Assembly (NCBI GenBank): GCA_041751425.1
Contig: JBGSXL010000032.1
Span: 1 to 64,000, forward strand
Reading direction: 5' to 3'
DNA from: JAVVEG01 sp041751425
Lineage (GTDB): Bacteria > Pseudomonadota > Gammaproteobacteria > Pseudomonadales > Pseudohongiellaceae
Length of the DNA stretch: 64,000 nt
In this document: in pieces, positions 54,616 to 63,747 of the stretch
How the letters are laid out: every line of letters starts with the position of its first letter
Numbering within the stretch: position 1 is the stretch's first letter
Notes under the pieces: model-generated
The model's input: the letters and a program-made list of their open reading frames with translations, nothing else
What the model was told of the DNA's origin: nothing
Database searches by the model: none
Program-made: the position numbers and the translations under genes

Positions 54616-55475
54616 TAAAGTTTTCTCCATGGTACGATCACCAGCGCCAGAATAACCAGCAACAGCATCTGCGGCAAAGGTACCCACATATTGAGATCAA
54701 GAATGCGCTGATCGACCAGCACATCGGAGTAACCACGCACCAGTCTGCTCACATCCCGCAGATAAGACTGGTCTATTAATGAAGGTTGGAAAGTGACGTA
54801 TAAATAATGCGACATATTGCCAAGCAGTCCCTTGAAGATATCCATAGCCAGTGTGGCCCCCAACGCGACCGTCACGGCCTGAGTGCTACTATTGGTCAAC
54901 ACAGATACCAGCAGGCCGAACGCAACTGCAGTAGGCAAGGGTAAAAGCGCCAGTTGTAATCCTAACATGATTTCTGTGCGAATTTCCTCAGTACCAATCA
55001 ACTCATAGCCGTCTTCCACAACCGGGCCAAACTCCCAGAAACCTCCGGCACTGATCGTCACCGTCAGCAACATGAGCAAAAACGCCAGGATGCCAACCAT
55101 TAATACCATCGTCAGCTTCGCCAGTAACAAGGCTCTGCGGCTTGCACTGCGAATCAATACGTGACGCAGCGCCCCTGTGTCACGGTCGCTCGCAAAAGAC
55201 CAGGCTGCGTAAGCGACCAGCGTCAGGCTGATCAGCGTCAATCCTGTAATCAGGCCATCAACAAAATAGCCATAGGCGTTATTCGCCACATTGCTGTCAC
55301 CAAAGCTGGATTGGCCCAGCAGGGATTCGCGCGCCTCAGTACCGGATTGGGTGATCTTCTGTAGCAATAAGCGGGCGAATACGATAACGGCTGGCATGAT
55401 CACGATCAGGCGCGCCGGCATCGTGCGCACAGCGACAAACAACTCCGAGCGTAGTGCTTTGAAATATCCGTGCAT
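54615..55475 (-). CDS. ABC-2 type permease
   Basis: A 286-aa inner-membrane protein with six hydrophobic segments. The ABC-2 (NosY/GldF-like) feature is SLTLVAYAAWSFASDRDTGALRHVLIRSASRRALLLAKL, a coupling segment with charged loop. A periplasmic part lies between helices 1 and 2 (QKITQSGTEARESLLGQSSF) and another before the last helix. Start and stop overlap neighbours by one base (TGATG/TAATG). It should form the membrane part of the transporter with the ATPase encoded upstream. Confidence 0.88.
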   Translation of the reverse strand: MHGYFKALRSELFVAVRTMPARLIVIMPAVIVFARLLLQKITQSGTEARESLLGQSSFGDSNVANNAYGYFVDGLITGLTLISLTLVAYAAWSFASDRDTGALRHVLIRSASRRALLLAKLTMVLMVGILAFLLMLLTVTISAGGFWEFGPVVEDGYELIGTEEIRTEIMLGLQLALLPLPTAVAFGLLVSVLTNSSTQAVTVALGATLAMDIFKGLLGNMSHYLYVTFQPSLIDQSYLRDVSRLVRGYSDVLVDQRILDLNMWVPLPQMLLLVILALVIVPWRKL

Positions 55476-56425
55476 CAGGCTGCTCCCTTCTGCAACGGAG
55501 CCACACCAGGTTCATTATCCGCTGTATCTGTCAACTCATGGAATAATGAGGTCAGTGAGGGGCGTTCAATCAGCAATTCCGACACAGCGATGCCATTCTC
55601 CACCAACAATTGATTGATCTGTGCTGAACTCAACGCGGTGGGTTGCAAAACGATTTCTGTCGCACTGCTACTTTCAATCAACACAGCAGATTTAGCGCGT
55701 AATAACTGCACTGCTGCGTCAGTTTGCGAGCAGCGAATGGTCAGGCGGGTCTGTCTGCTTTGGAACAGTGTCTCAACAGTATCGCTGACGACAATCTGCC
55801 CCTGATGCAGAATAGCCATATGCGAACATATCCGCTCCAGATAAGGTAGTTGATGACTGGAAAGTAAAAAGGCGGTGCCACTTTCATGGTTCAGTTGCTT
55901 GATCAGCGCGAGCACATCTTCCACGCCACCCGCGTCCAGTCCGTTGAAAGGTTCATCCAGAATGATAAATGCAGGACTACCAATCAACGCCTGAGCAATG
56001 GACGCACGGCGTCGATTCCCCAGTGACAAATGGCGGATGCGAAATTTGCTGTAACGCGCTATACCCAGCAATTCCTCTACCTGTGCGGGTGTGCGTTGCG
56101 GTTTCTCACAAAGCAGCTTTGCCTGTTCCAGCACCTGTCTGACAGTAAGACTGGGGTTGAGGCTGGGGCTGTCGAATATGCTGACGACCGCGCCTCGTGC
56201 TTCATACAGCTTATGCGCCGGGTGACCAAGGACACTGATCTGGCCAGAGTCACCGGACTGCATGCCAAGAATGCACTCCAGTGTCGTAGTCTTGCCGGAG
56301 CCGTTCAACCCCACCAGTCCGTGCACTGCACCTTCACTGACGTCAAGATGCAACTGTTTAAGGACAGCAAATTTGCCGTAGCTCTTGTTCAGGCCGGTGA
56401 CACTTAACGGCTGTTTACTGCTCAC
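55475..56425 (-). CDS. ABC transporter ATP-binding protein
   Basis: A 316-aa ATPase with Walker A GLNGSGKTTT (about residues 39-48), signature LSLGNRRR, Walker B FIILDEPFNGLD and H-loop LLSSHQLPYLERI. The C-terminal 90 or so residues after the nucleotide-binding domain resemble those of CcmA/NosF-type ABC-2 exporters. It is the first gene of a five-gene coupled operon. The M16 peptidase gene ends 93 bases upstream on the same strand, so both may be read from one promoter. Confidence 0.93.
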   Translation of the reverse strand: MSSKQPLSVTGLNKSYGKFAVLKQLHLDVSEGAVHGLVGLNGSGKTTTLECILGMQSGDSGQISVLGHPAHKLYEARGAVVSIFDSPSLNPSLTVRQVLEQAKLLCEKPQRTPAQVEELLGIARYSKFRIRHLSLGNRRRASIAQALIGSPAFIILDEPFNGLDAGGVEDVLALIKQLNHESGTAFLLSSHQLPYLERICSHMAILHQGQIVVSDTVETLFQSRQTRLTIRCSQTDAAVQLLRAKSAVLIESSSATEIVLQPTALSSAQINQLLVENGIAVSELLIERPSLTSLFHELTDTADNEPGVAPLQKGAA

Positions 56426-56518
56426 GTTCGCTCACTTGCTGCACTTTTGCAGTCCGGGGTTCATTCCTGAGTCTAAAACCTTAATGAAGCCTGAGTCGGA
56501 AGGGTCCGTATAAAAAAA

Positions 56519-59500
56519 TCAGTCGACAAACAAATCGTCAACAGTCAATTCCGTAACAGTTCCCAATTCAGACAAAGCCTCCGCGTCTATGCGGGACATG
56601 TCTCCCACAATTGAAATCAATTTGGGTTTGCCAGCTATTCTTTCCTGCTGAAAGCTCAACAAATCTTCTACAGTACTCGACTGCAATTGCGCAAAACGTT
56701 GTGCGCGCGGGTCGCCCTGAATTCCCTGGCGCTCCCAACTTCTGACAGTAGGTGTAATCTGCCGGAATCCAATCGTAGACGTACGGTAACGATTGATCAG
56801 TGAGTTGCGTGCCTCCTCAAAGCGTTCAATGGAGCGGGGCATATTATCGAACAAGTCGATAAATGCAGTGGTTGCCTCCACTGTTTTGTCGTTCTGCGAA
56901 CCGATCGCACCTACCACCATATTCTCTGCTTCCAGCCTCGATCCCTGCGAATACTGCGCGGATGCCGAATACGCCAAGGCACGCGCTTCACGCAGCTCCT
57001 GAAATACGACGCTGGACATACTGGTGCCGAAATAGGTGTTGTAGATGGACGCCGGAACCACCAGATTCTCATCATACACACCATCCGGGAACTCAATACG
57101 CACCTGTGCCTGCGCCGTTTCACGGTTAACAACCAGAATTTCCGATTGGTCTATATTACGCGCTGTGCGGAATACGTACGGTGGGGTATCGCGCAGTTCT
57201 CCGTCAATAGGGTAGTTTTCGCGCAATATCGTTAACAACTCGTTCAAGGGCAGCGAGCCCGTATAACTGAGAGTCTGTTTGTAACTCAGCAGATCACGCG
57301 TCAGTGCCTGCAACTCTTCCACGTTGGCTGCCATAATTTCGTCGCTGCTCAGGGAGCGCAACAAGGGAGAATCGTCACCATAGCGGTTATAGAGGTATAG
57401 CGCCTGGCTTATAGCGCGTGGATCCTGCTTCTGGTCTTCACGCGACTTGAGAATGATGCCTTTGAGCTCTGCAAGTGTCGCTTCATCCACTACTGGATTA
57501 CGAATTACGTTAAGCATCAGCGCCAGAGAGTCCGCAAACTGCTCGTCCAGGCCCGAAATAGACACAGCGGACTCGTTGGCTCCTGCACCAACCCCCATTT
57601 CACTGCCCAGACGATACCATTCCTTCTGTAGTTCTTCTGCAGTCAGGTCGCCAGCGCCGGACTTGTCGAGAAGGGCGGTTGCCAACGTAAGTTGGTCATT
57701 GTCTTCAGTGCCTGTTTCCATGCTGATAGAGAACGAGAACAGGTCATTTAGCGGATTGGGAGCGTAATAAAGTGTGGCACCTGGAGCGTACTCGACTACT
57801 TGATAGTCTTTGCCTGGTTCAACATAAACAGGTTCAATCTCTTCGTAAGGCAAAGATTGAATATGAGCAGCAAACTGCGACTGCCTGCTGGGATCGATCA
57901 CCACGGGATCAATCTGCGGCTTTTGCACTACGGGAATCTGTTGCTGTTCATTGATGCGATGCACGGCAACATAGCTCTGATGAAAATACTTGTTAGCCAC
58001 GTTCACAATTTGAGACTTGGTCACTGCTTCCAGACGTTGAATCTCGGAAACGTGGTACGCCCAATCCACTTCTGCCAGAAATGCAGAACGCATGGCGCTG
58101 ACTCTTGCGGTATTGGATTCCAGAGCAAATTTCTGACCTTTTTTGAAGTCATTGACGATAGCAGGAATAATCCAGTCTTCGAACTCGCCCCGTTTAATAA
58201 GCTCAATCTGTTGCAGCAACAGATCCTCCACTTCTTCCAGTGTCTGGCCTTGCTTGGCGATACCCCACAGGCGCTGTGAACCGTAGTCATTGTGGAACTC
58301 AGGCGAAGAACCGGCGGCCTGCACGCGCTGGCTCTGGTTAAGATTCAGGTTGATGAGACCCGCTGTGCGGTTGTCCAGAATCATATCCAGCAGCATCAAT
58401 GCTTCTTTGTCCGGATGATCATTGGGGACGGTACGGAATGCAATCTGCACTTCTTCCTCACCACGGTAGGCTACGGTGCGCCGTTCAACACCATTGATAT
58501 CGGGCTCGGGCCAGGGTCCCACGCTCGGCACCGGCTTTCGTTCCCATGCTGAAAACTTTTCACTGATTAATTCGATGGTTTCTTCAATATCGATATCGCC
58601 ACTGATAAAGATGGCCATATTATTAGGCACGTAATAAGTATCAAAATATTCTCTGATATACACCAGCGATGGGTTCTTCAGATGTTCCGGAACACCAATC
58701 GTCGGCTGCTGCCCATACGGGTGGTTCTTGTACAATTGTTCGGACAGTGCGTAGTAGGAAATGCGATTCTTGTCATCCAGAGAGCGATTCAATTCTTCAT
58801 AAACAGTTTCCAGTTCCGTGTGGAATATTCTGAACACCGGATCGATGAACCGGCTGGATTCTATTTCCGCCCAATGCTGCAACCGGTTCGAAGGCAGTCC
58901 AACTTTGTAAACTGTCTCTTCGTGCCAGGTGTGTGCATTTAATCCAGAACCGCCCATGCTGTTGTAGAGTTTATCGATTTCGTTGGGCACGGCGTATTGC
59001 GCAGCCAATTGTGCGACGCGATTAATCTCTGCATATATTTCCGCACGCACGGCGTCATCGGTTTCTGCGAAATGCCGCTCATACAATGCTTCGATCTGGT
59101 CGAGATAAGGTTTTTCGCTGGCATAGTCCAGCGTCCCCATTTGCTGGTTGCCCTTGAACAACAGATGTTCCAGATAGTGGGCCAGTCCGGTGGCATCCGC
59201 TGGATCGTGCTTGCTGCCGGCTTTTACGACAATTTCCGCATAGAAACGTGGTTCCTGATGGTTCTCGGTGAGAAATACCTGCAAACCGTTACTGAGTTGA
59301 TAGATATGGGTGTCCATCAGATCAGAAGGGTGTGGCGGATTCAAACGCACATAGGCACTGGCACCACTGCTACTGTTGGATTGTGCATCCGTAGTCTGGC
59401 TGGCGTCATCCGCCGGGGTGTTATCGGAACAACTGCTCAGCAGGAACGCTGTCAGCATCACCATTGTCACGGTGCGAATTCGCCCATTGAAATTGCTGAA

Positions 59501-59551
59501 ATCAGCCAATTTCGTGAAGAAAGGAATTTGTTGCAGTAAATGCGATGACAT
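56519..59551 (-). CDS. M16 family zinc peptidase, lipoprotein
   Basis: A 1010-aa pitrilysin-type metallopeptidase. An N-terminal signal with lipobox (FLLSSC) places it in the periplasm. The inverted zinc motif HYLEH lies near residues 124-128, and the third ligand Glu lies in ETVYEELNRSLDD about 76 residues later. Four M16 domains make the closed chamber that degrades short peptides. The second half lacks HxxEH, as expected for the inactive half. The length equals full pitrilysin/insulysin-like enzymes. It is upstream of the ABC/PDZ/FG-GAP operon on the same strand. The substrate is unknown. Confidence 0.92.
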   Translation of the reverse strand: MSSHLLQQIPFFTKLADFSNFNGRIRTVTMVMLTAFLLSSCSDNTPADDASQTTDAQSNSSSGASAYVRLNPPHPSDLMDTHIYQLSNGLQVFLTENHQEPRFYAEIVVKAGSKHDPADATGLAHYLEHLLFKGNQQMGTLDYASEKPYLDQIEALYERHFAETDDAVRAEIYAEINRVAQLAAQYAVPNEIDKLYNSMGGSGLNAHTWHEETVYKVGLPSNRLQHWAEIESSRFIDPVFRIFHTELETVYEELNRSLDDKNRISYYALSEQLYKNHPYGQQPTIGVPEHLKNPSLVYIREYFDTYYVPNNMAIFISGDIDIEETIELISEKFSAWERKPVPSVGPWPEPDINGVERRTVAYRGEEEVQIAFRTVPNDHPDKEALMLLDMILDNRTAGLINLNLNQSQRVQAAGSSPEFHNDYGSQRLWGIAKQGQTLEEVEDLLLQQIELIKRGEFEDWIIPAIVNDFKKGQKFALESNTARVSAMRSAFLAEVDWAYHVSEIQRLEAVTKSQIVNVANKYFHQSYVAVHRINEQQQIPVVQKPQIDPVVIDPSRQSQFAAHIQSLPYEEIEPVYVEPGKDYQVVEYAPGATLYYAPNPLNDLFSFSISMETGTEDNDQLTLATALLDKSGAGDLTAEELQKEWYRLGSEMGVGAGANESAVSISGLDEQFADSLALMLNVIRNPVVDEATLAELKGIILKSREDQKQDPRAISQALYLYNRYGDDSPLLRSLSSDEIMAANVEELQALTRDLLSYKQTLSYTGSLPLNELLTILRENYPIDGELRDTPPYVFRTARNIDQSEILVVNRETAQAQVRIEFPDGVYDENLVVPASIYNTYFGTSMSSVVFQELREARALAYSASAQYSQGSRLEAENMVVGAIGSQNDKTVEATTAFIDLFDNMPRSIERFEEARNSLINRYRTSTIGFRQITPTVRSWERQGIQGDPRAQRFAQLQSSTVEDLLSFQQERIAGKPKLISIVGDMSRIDAEALSELGTVTELTVDDLFVD

Positions 59552-59946
59552 AGGGCTTCTCCGTCAGGGAATTTCGGCTTGTTGCCAACGGGTTAATGTA
59601 TAGAATTCCACGAAGAAATCCACCGGCAGTAGGCAAGTAACAAAATGTTACAAAGCATGTAGGGGGCAGTGCAAGCGTATATCCTCTTGTCATTCATACT
59701 GTTGGTCGAATCTGGCCTATTTGTATCGGGTTTTGCCCTTATACTCCGTGTCCGTATACTCCCGGAGTAAATAGCCGGAATTTATTCGCCAAGACCCGTA
59801 CGCCGAGACCTATACGCCTAGACCGCAAACACACGCTGTCCTATTCAACGGGATCAGCATGACACATTGATGAAATGCGAGCGACGGAATGCTGGCTTCC
59901 ACCCGTAGAAGGAATGTTTAACAGTCGCACTGGATTTAACAGTCAT
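59552..59946. other. Intergenic control region before the export operon
   Basis: No gene is supported here. It holds a perfect 13-bp palindrome with a second half-site (59742-59769). About 20 bases on are three imperfect 14-bp tandem units (59790-59831: CAAGACCCGTACGC, CGAGACCTATACGC, CTAGACCGCAAACA). In-frame start codons at 59875 and 59914 precede the preferred TolC-type start, so the last 70 bases may be coding. Confidence 0.5.
59742..59769. promoter_or_regulatory. Putative operator: TACTCC half-sites and palindrome
   Basis: TACTCCCGGAGTA (59757-59769) is a perfect 13-bp palindrome. A further TACTCC half-site lies exactly 15 bases upstream (59742). Its place about 180 bases ahead of the tripartite export operon makes it a candidate operator for that operon. 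The regulator is not in the window. Confidence 0.35.
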
Positions 59947-61656
59947 ATGCACACATCGCTACTGCAGAATCTGTGTCGAAATTGCTGTCTCAGTATCAGC
60001 ATTCTGCTGACTGCCGGATGTACGGCTGCGCATTACAAGCAGTCTGCCGATGAGGAAACCTATCAGGCGATAGCTGGCAAGTCTGCTCTGGTGCCCGGTA
60101 TGACGACGGATGTGCAGATCGACAACCAGCAACTGGTCGTTTTGGATCATTTTCCCGAGAACATGCAATCCTGGGACTTTCTGGGCAATCTGTCTGAGAG
60201 TGAGGTCGGCGCCAAGGTTATTCCACTGGAAGCGGCACTGGACCTTGCCTTCGCGCATAACCGGGAATATCAGCTGCAGAGGGAACGTCTGTATTTGCAG
60301 GCACTTTCACTGACTCTGGAGCGTTATCGCTACACCCCTATATTCTCTGCGTCTTTAGACGGTGCGTATGACTGGGACGCCAGCGAAGAGTTTGTGCAGG
60401 ATGCGCAAACGCTGACTGACATACCCACCGGCGATGTCGTTACTGACGAGACCTTTTCCGCAAGGGCAGGGCTCGGTACGCGATTCCTGCTGCGTAGTGG
60501 CGGCAATATTGCCCTGCAACTGACGTCCAACTTCACGCGGTTCTTGACCGGGAATATGGACGAGAGCGTGAGCTCGGCGTTAGTAGGCTCTTTTACCCAA
60601 CCATTACTGCGTGGCGCAGGCAGCCGCATTCAGGCAGAGAACCTGCTGCAGGCGGAACGCGACCTGTTATACCAATTGCGTGATTTCACGCGTTATCGCC
60701 AACAATTGTCTGTACGGGTTGCCACGCAATACTACACCGTGCTGCAGACCCGGGATGTGGCCCGTAACAACTTCCAGGGTTTGAGCGCCGTACTCTCCAG
60801 TCTGGAGAGAGAGCGCGCGTTTCAGGCCGAAGGTTTGCGTACACCGGGTCAGGTTGGCCGCCTTGAACAGTCAGCGTTGCAGCGCGACCTGAGTTGGGCG
60901 CGGGCCATCACGCGGTACAGCAACAGTCTGGATAATTTGAAAGTGTTGCTGGGGCTGCGGGCCGATGACCGCATCGTGCTTGATGATGCCGAGATGTCGA
61001 AAGTTTCTGAGGCTGGCATGATCAATCCGGATCTTTCCCGGGACCTCGCGCTGGAACTGGCCCTGGCCAATAGACTGGAATTATTTACGCAGGTGGATGC
61101 CATTCAGGATCGTGCCCGTAAAGTGGATGTGGCGGCGAATGCCTTTCTGCCGGGTCTGAATCTTTTTATTGATGCATCTGTCCCGGTTGGTGACAGTGCA
61201 GCCATTGGCGATCTGGATTTCCGGCTCACCGATTACAGCGCGGGCTTAAGTCTGGATCTGCCACTTGATCGCATGAGTGAACGCAATAATTACCGCCGGG
61301 CACTGATTGACTATGAAGCGGCTGTACGCAGCTACGAGTCGCGTGTCGATATAGTGAAGCTGGAAGTGCTGGAAGCGTGGCGGGAAATGCAGGAGGCAGA
61401 GCGGGACTTTGAAATCAGTCGGGCCAGCGTGGGAATTAACGAACGTCGTGTTGAAGAAGCCGAACTAAGAGCTGAACTGGGGCTGGGAAATATCCAGGAC
61501 ACAGTGGACGCGCAAAACGACCTGATCAACGCCAGAACCGCACTGTCTGGTGCACTGGTTGATCACAATGTTGCAAAGCTGGCACTCTGGCGGGACATAG
61601 GATTGCTCTATGTGGACGAACAGGGTCGTTGGCAGGAGGGAAGTAATGAGCGTTGA
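59947..61656 (+). CDS. TolC family outer-membrane efflux lipoprotein
   Basis: A 569-aa protein with a lipobox signal (SISILLTAGC) and the duplicated OEP domain: LDLAFAHNREYQLQRERLYLQ opens the first repeat and LALELALANRLELFTQVDAIQDRARKVDVAANAFLPGL the second. Long helices (EAWREMQEAERDFEISR, ERRVEEAELRAELGLGNIQDTVDAQNDLINART) make the periplasmic tunnel. It provides the outer-membrane duct for the export system encoded downstream. The start at 59947 gives a 25-residue leader; 59914 and 59875 are possible. The 3' end overlaps the adaptor gene by 11 bases. Confidence 0.9.
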   Translation: MHTSLLQNLCRNCCLSISILLTAGCTAAHYKQSADEETYQAIAGKSALVPGMTTDVQIDNQQLVVLDHFPENMQSWDFLGNLSESEVGAKVIPLEAALDLAFAHNREYQLQRERLYLQALSLTLERYRYTPIFSASLDGAYDWDASEEFVQDAQTLTDIPTGDVVTDETFSARAGLGTRFLLRSGGNIALQLTSNFTRFLTGNMDESVSSALVGSFTQPLLRGAGSRIQAENLLQAERDLLYQLRDFTRYRQQLSVRVATQYYTVLQTRDVARNNFQGLSAVLSSLERERAFQAEGLRTPGQVGRLEQSALQRDLSWARAITRYSNSLDNLKVLLGLRADDRIVLDDAEMSKVSEAGMINPDLSRDLALELALANRLELFTQVDAIQDRARKVDVAANAFLPGLNLFIDASVPVGDSAAIGDLDFRLTDYSAGLSLDLPLDRMSERNNYRRALIDYEAAVRSYESRVDIVKLEVLEAWREMQEAERDFEISRASVGINERRVEEAELRAELGLGNIQDTVDAQNDLINARTALSGALVDHNVAKLALWRDIGLLYVDEQGRWQEGSNER

Positions 61657-63742
61657 ATCCGGATTCTGGCATTCGCTGGCAAAGAACAAACACGTTTTGC
61701 AGTTGCAACAAAAGGGCAGCGTTGCTGTCAGTCAGTTCAAAACTGCAAGCAGGCAGGTGCAGATTGCCGTTGCAGCGGGCGCAGTAGTAGTTGTCATCGC
61801 ACTTGGTTCACTGATGGGTGGCTCAGATGGTGGGACATCAGCGGGCAGCACTTTTGAGGTGCGACGTGGCACGTTCGACGTGATTGTGCGCGAGGGTGGC
61901 AATATAGCCGCGTTGCAATCGCAGCAAATTCGCTCTTCGATCCGTGGCAATCAGGGCGTCAAGATTCTGGCCATTGTCGAGGAAGGCTATCGCGTGACTC
62001 CGGAAGATGTTGCATCCGGGAAAATTCTGGTGGAATTGGATTCCTCGTCGTTGGAAGAACAGAAATTGAATCAGGAAATCGCCTATGAAACGGCAGAAGC
62101 ACAATACATCGAACGCAAGGCGCAACTGGACATCCGCGTCAATCAGAATGTCACGGACCTGAACTCAGCCACACAGACCATGAAGTTTGCGCGCCTGGAT
62201 TTCGAGCGTTTTTTAGGGGCGAATGTGGTTGCAGACCTGGTCAAAACTTTACAGATAGAAGAGCGACTGGCACGTAACACGCAAACCGAAGCCCCGGTTG
62301 TCAGCGGGCAAATGGAAACGCGACTGGAACAGATTGCGCAAACCCGTCAGGTACGCCAACAAGGTCGCAGACCAACAAGTACAGATAATGGTGGTGGAGC
62401 AGGTTTCGATCCCGCGAACGCGGATCAAATGCCTGCGGCATTTCGTGAGCGCATGGAACAGATGCGAGCGCAGAATGGCGGCGAGATACCTGCAGAAATT
62501 CTGGAGCGCATGCAAAGAGGTGGTGGTACACCAGCGGTTGTGAGCGCAGATGCTGAAGAAACTGCGCTGGAACGTGACCCAGTTGAATCACTGGAGCTTG
62601 CCGCACTTGACGATGTCTCTTTACCCGTGACACCAGCCATGTTGATGGACGCTGATTATCTTGCGGTGAGAGCAACTTTGAATTTCAGTGATTTTGCTGA
62701 CGAGACACAATTGGAAGATGGCGAAGCCAAACAATTCCTGCGCACCTTAATGGAGAACGTCCGGGTTGCTGAGGAAAATTATCTGCAGGCTTTGGCGCGT
62801 CTGGAAGGACAGCGCCGCCTGGCGGAACGCGATTTCATTACACCTAATGACTTGGAAGTGGAAGAGTCCCGTCTGCTGCAGGCGGAGTCCAAACTCGACC
62901 AGACTCGCACTGAGATGGCCTTGTATACACAGTACACGTTCCCCAAGGACGCGGAACAGCAGTTGGCTAATTATGAAAATGCCATCATGAGTTTTCAGCG
63001 TACCAAGGCAGAAGGGGATTCGGAGCTGGCGCAGGCGCAGGCCCGCTACAAATCAGCAGAACGACGCTTGAATCTGGAGGCGGAGAAGCTGGCAGATATC
63101 AACGAACAACTGGCGCTTACTGTGATTCGTGCCGAACGCCCCGGGCTGGTAGTGTACGGATCAGCGGAACAATCCGGGCAACCATTCCGGGGTGGCGGCA
63201 ATCAGGAACCGATCGCCGAAGGCGCCACGGTACGGGAGCGTCAACCCATCCTGACAATTCCCGATATGACGGAGATGGCAGTGCGCGTGAACATTCACGA
63301 GTCCTCTGTGCAACGTGTCGCGGAAGGGCAGAAGGTTGTTGTGCGAGTTGACGCCTTCCCGGACGTGCGTCTGACTGGTGAAGTTACCAAGGTTGCTGTT
63401 GTTGCCGATTCCGGCAATGCATTCATGAATCCGGATATGAAAGTGTATCCCACCATGGTCAAGGTGGATGGCGTGCACGACTGGCTGCGCCCCGGTATGA
63501 GTGCCGAAGTGGAAATACTGGTCGTGTCGCTGGATGACGCGGTTTATGTCCCACTGCAGGCGGTCACTTATATTGACAACAAGCAGGTTGTTTACGTTGA
63601 GCAAAGTGGCCGCGGAGTCCCCAGAGAGGTTGAGGTAGGTATCTTCTCCGAACAGTTCATTCAGATTATTTCCGGTGTACGCGCAGGGGAACGAGTCATG
63701 TTGTTACCTCCGCGCCAGCTGGCCTCTTCGGCGCAGAGATAG
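61646..63742 (+). CDS. Periplasmic adaptor (HlyD/MacA-like), unusually long
   Basis: A 698-aa membrane-fusion protein. One N-terminal membrane helix (VQIAVAAGAVVVVIALGSLMG) is followed by a lipoyl/barrel segment (FEVRRGTFDVIVREGGNIAA) and long coiled coils. The closing barrel domains are TIPDMTEMAVRVNIHESSVQRVAEGQKVVVRVDAFPD and VKVDGVHDWLRPGMSAEVEI. About 400 residues is usual; the excess is an inserted stretch near residues 237-330 that is Gly/Arg/Gln-rich, then acidic, and looks disordered. GGAGGG precedes ATG 61646. It links the TolC-type channel to the ABC ATPase encoded next. Confidence 0.9.
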   Translation: MSVESGFWHSLAKNKHVLQLQQKGSVAVSQFKTASRQVQIAVAAGAVVVVIALGSLMGGSDGGTSAGSTFEVRRGTFDVIVREGGNIAALQSQQIRSSIRGNQGVKILAIVEEGYRVTPEDVASGKILVELDSSSLEEQKLNQEIAYETAEAQYIERKAQLDIRVNQNVTDLNSATQTMKFARLDFERFLGANVVADLVKTLQIEERLARNTQTEAPVVSGQMETRLEQIAQTRQVRQQGRRPTSTDNGGGAGFDPANADQMPAAFRERMEQMRAQNGGEIPAEILERMQRGGGTPAVVSADAEETALERDPVESLELAALDDVSLPVTPAMLMDADYLAVRATLNFSDFADETQLEDGEAKQFLRTLMENVRVAEENYLQALARLEGQRRLAERDFITPNDLEVEESRLLQAESKLDQTRTEMALYTQYTFPKDAEQQLANYENAIMSFQRTKAEGDSELAQAQARYKSAERRLNLEAEKLADINEQLALTVIRAERPGLVVYGSAEQSGQPFRGGGNQEPIAEGATVRERQPILTIPDMTEMAVRVNIHESSVQRVAEGQKVVVRVDAFPDVRLTGEVTKVAVVADSGNAFMNPDMKVYPTMVKVDGVHDWLRPGMSAEVEILVVSLDDAVYVPLQAVTYIDNKQVVYVEQSGRGVPREVEVGIFSEQFIQIISGVRAGERVMLLPPRQLASSAQR

Positions 63743-63747
63743 GGTCT

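Noticed and set aside
56505..56520. T-run after the M16 stop codon as an intrinsic terminator
   Set aside because: Read on the minus strand the T-run follows the stop codon directly, but I find no stable GC-rich stem before it.
59790..59831. Short repeats as a CRISPR array
   Set aside because: The units are 14 bp, imperfect and directly abutting without spacers.
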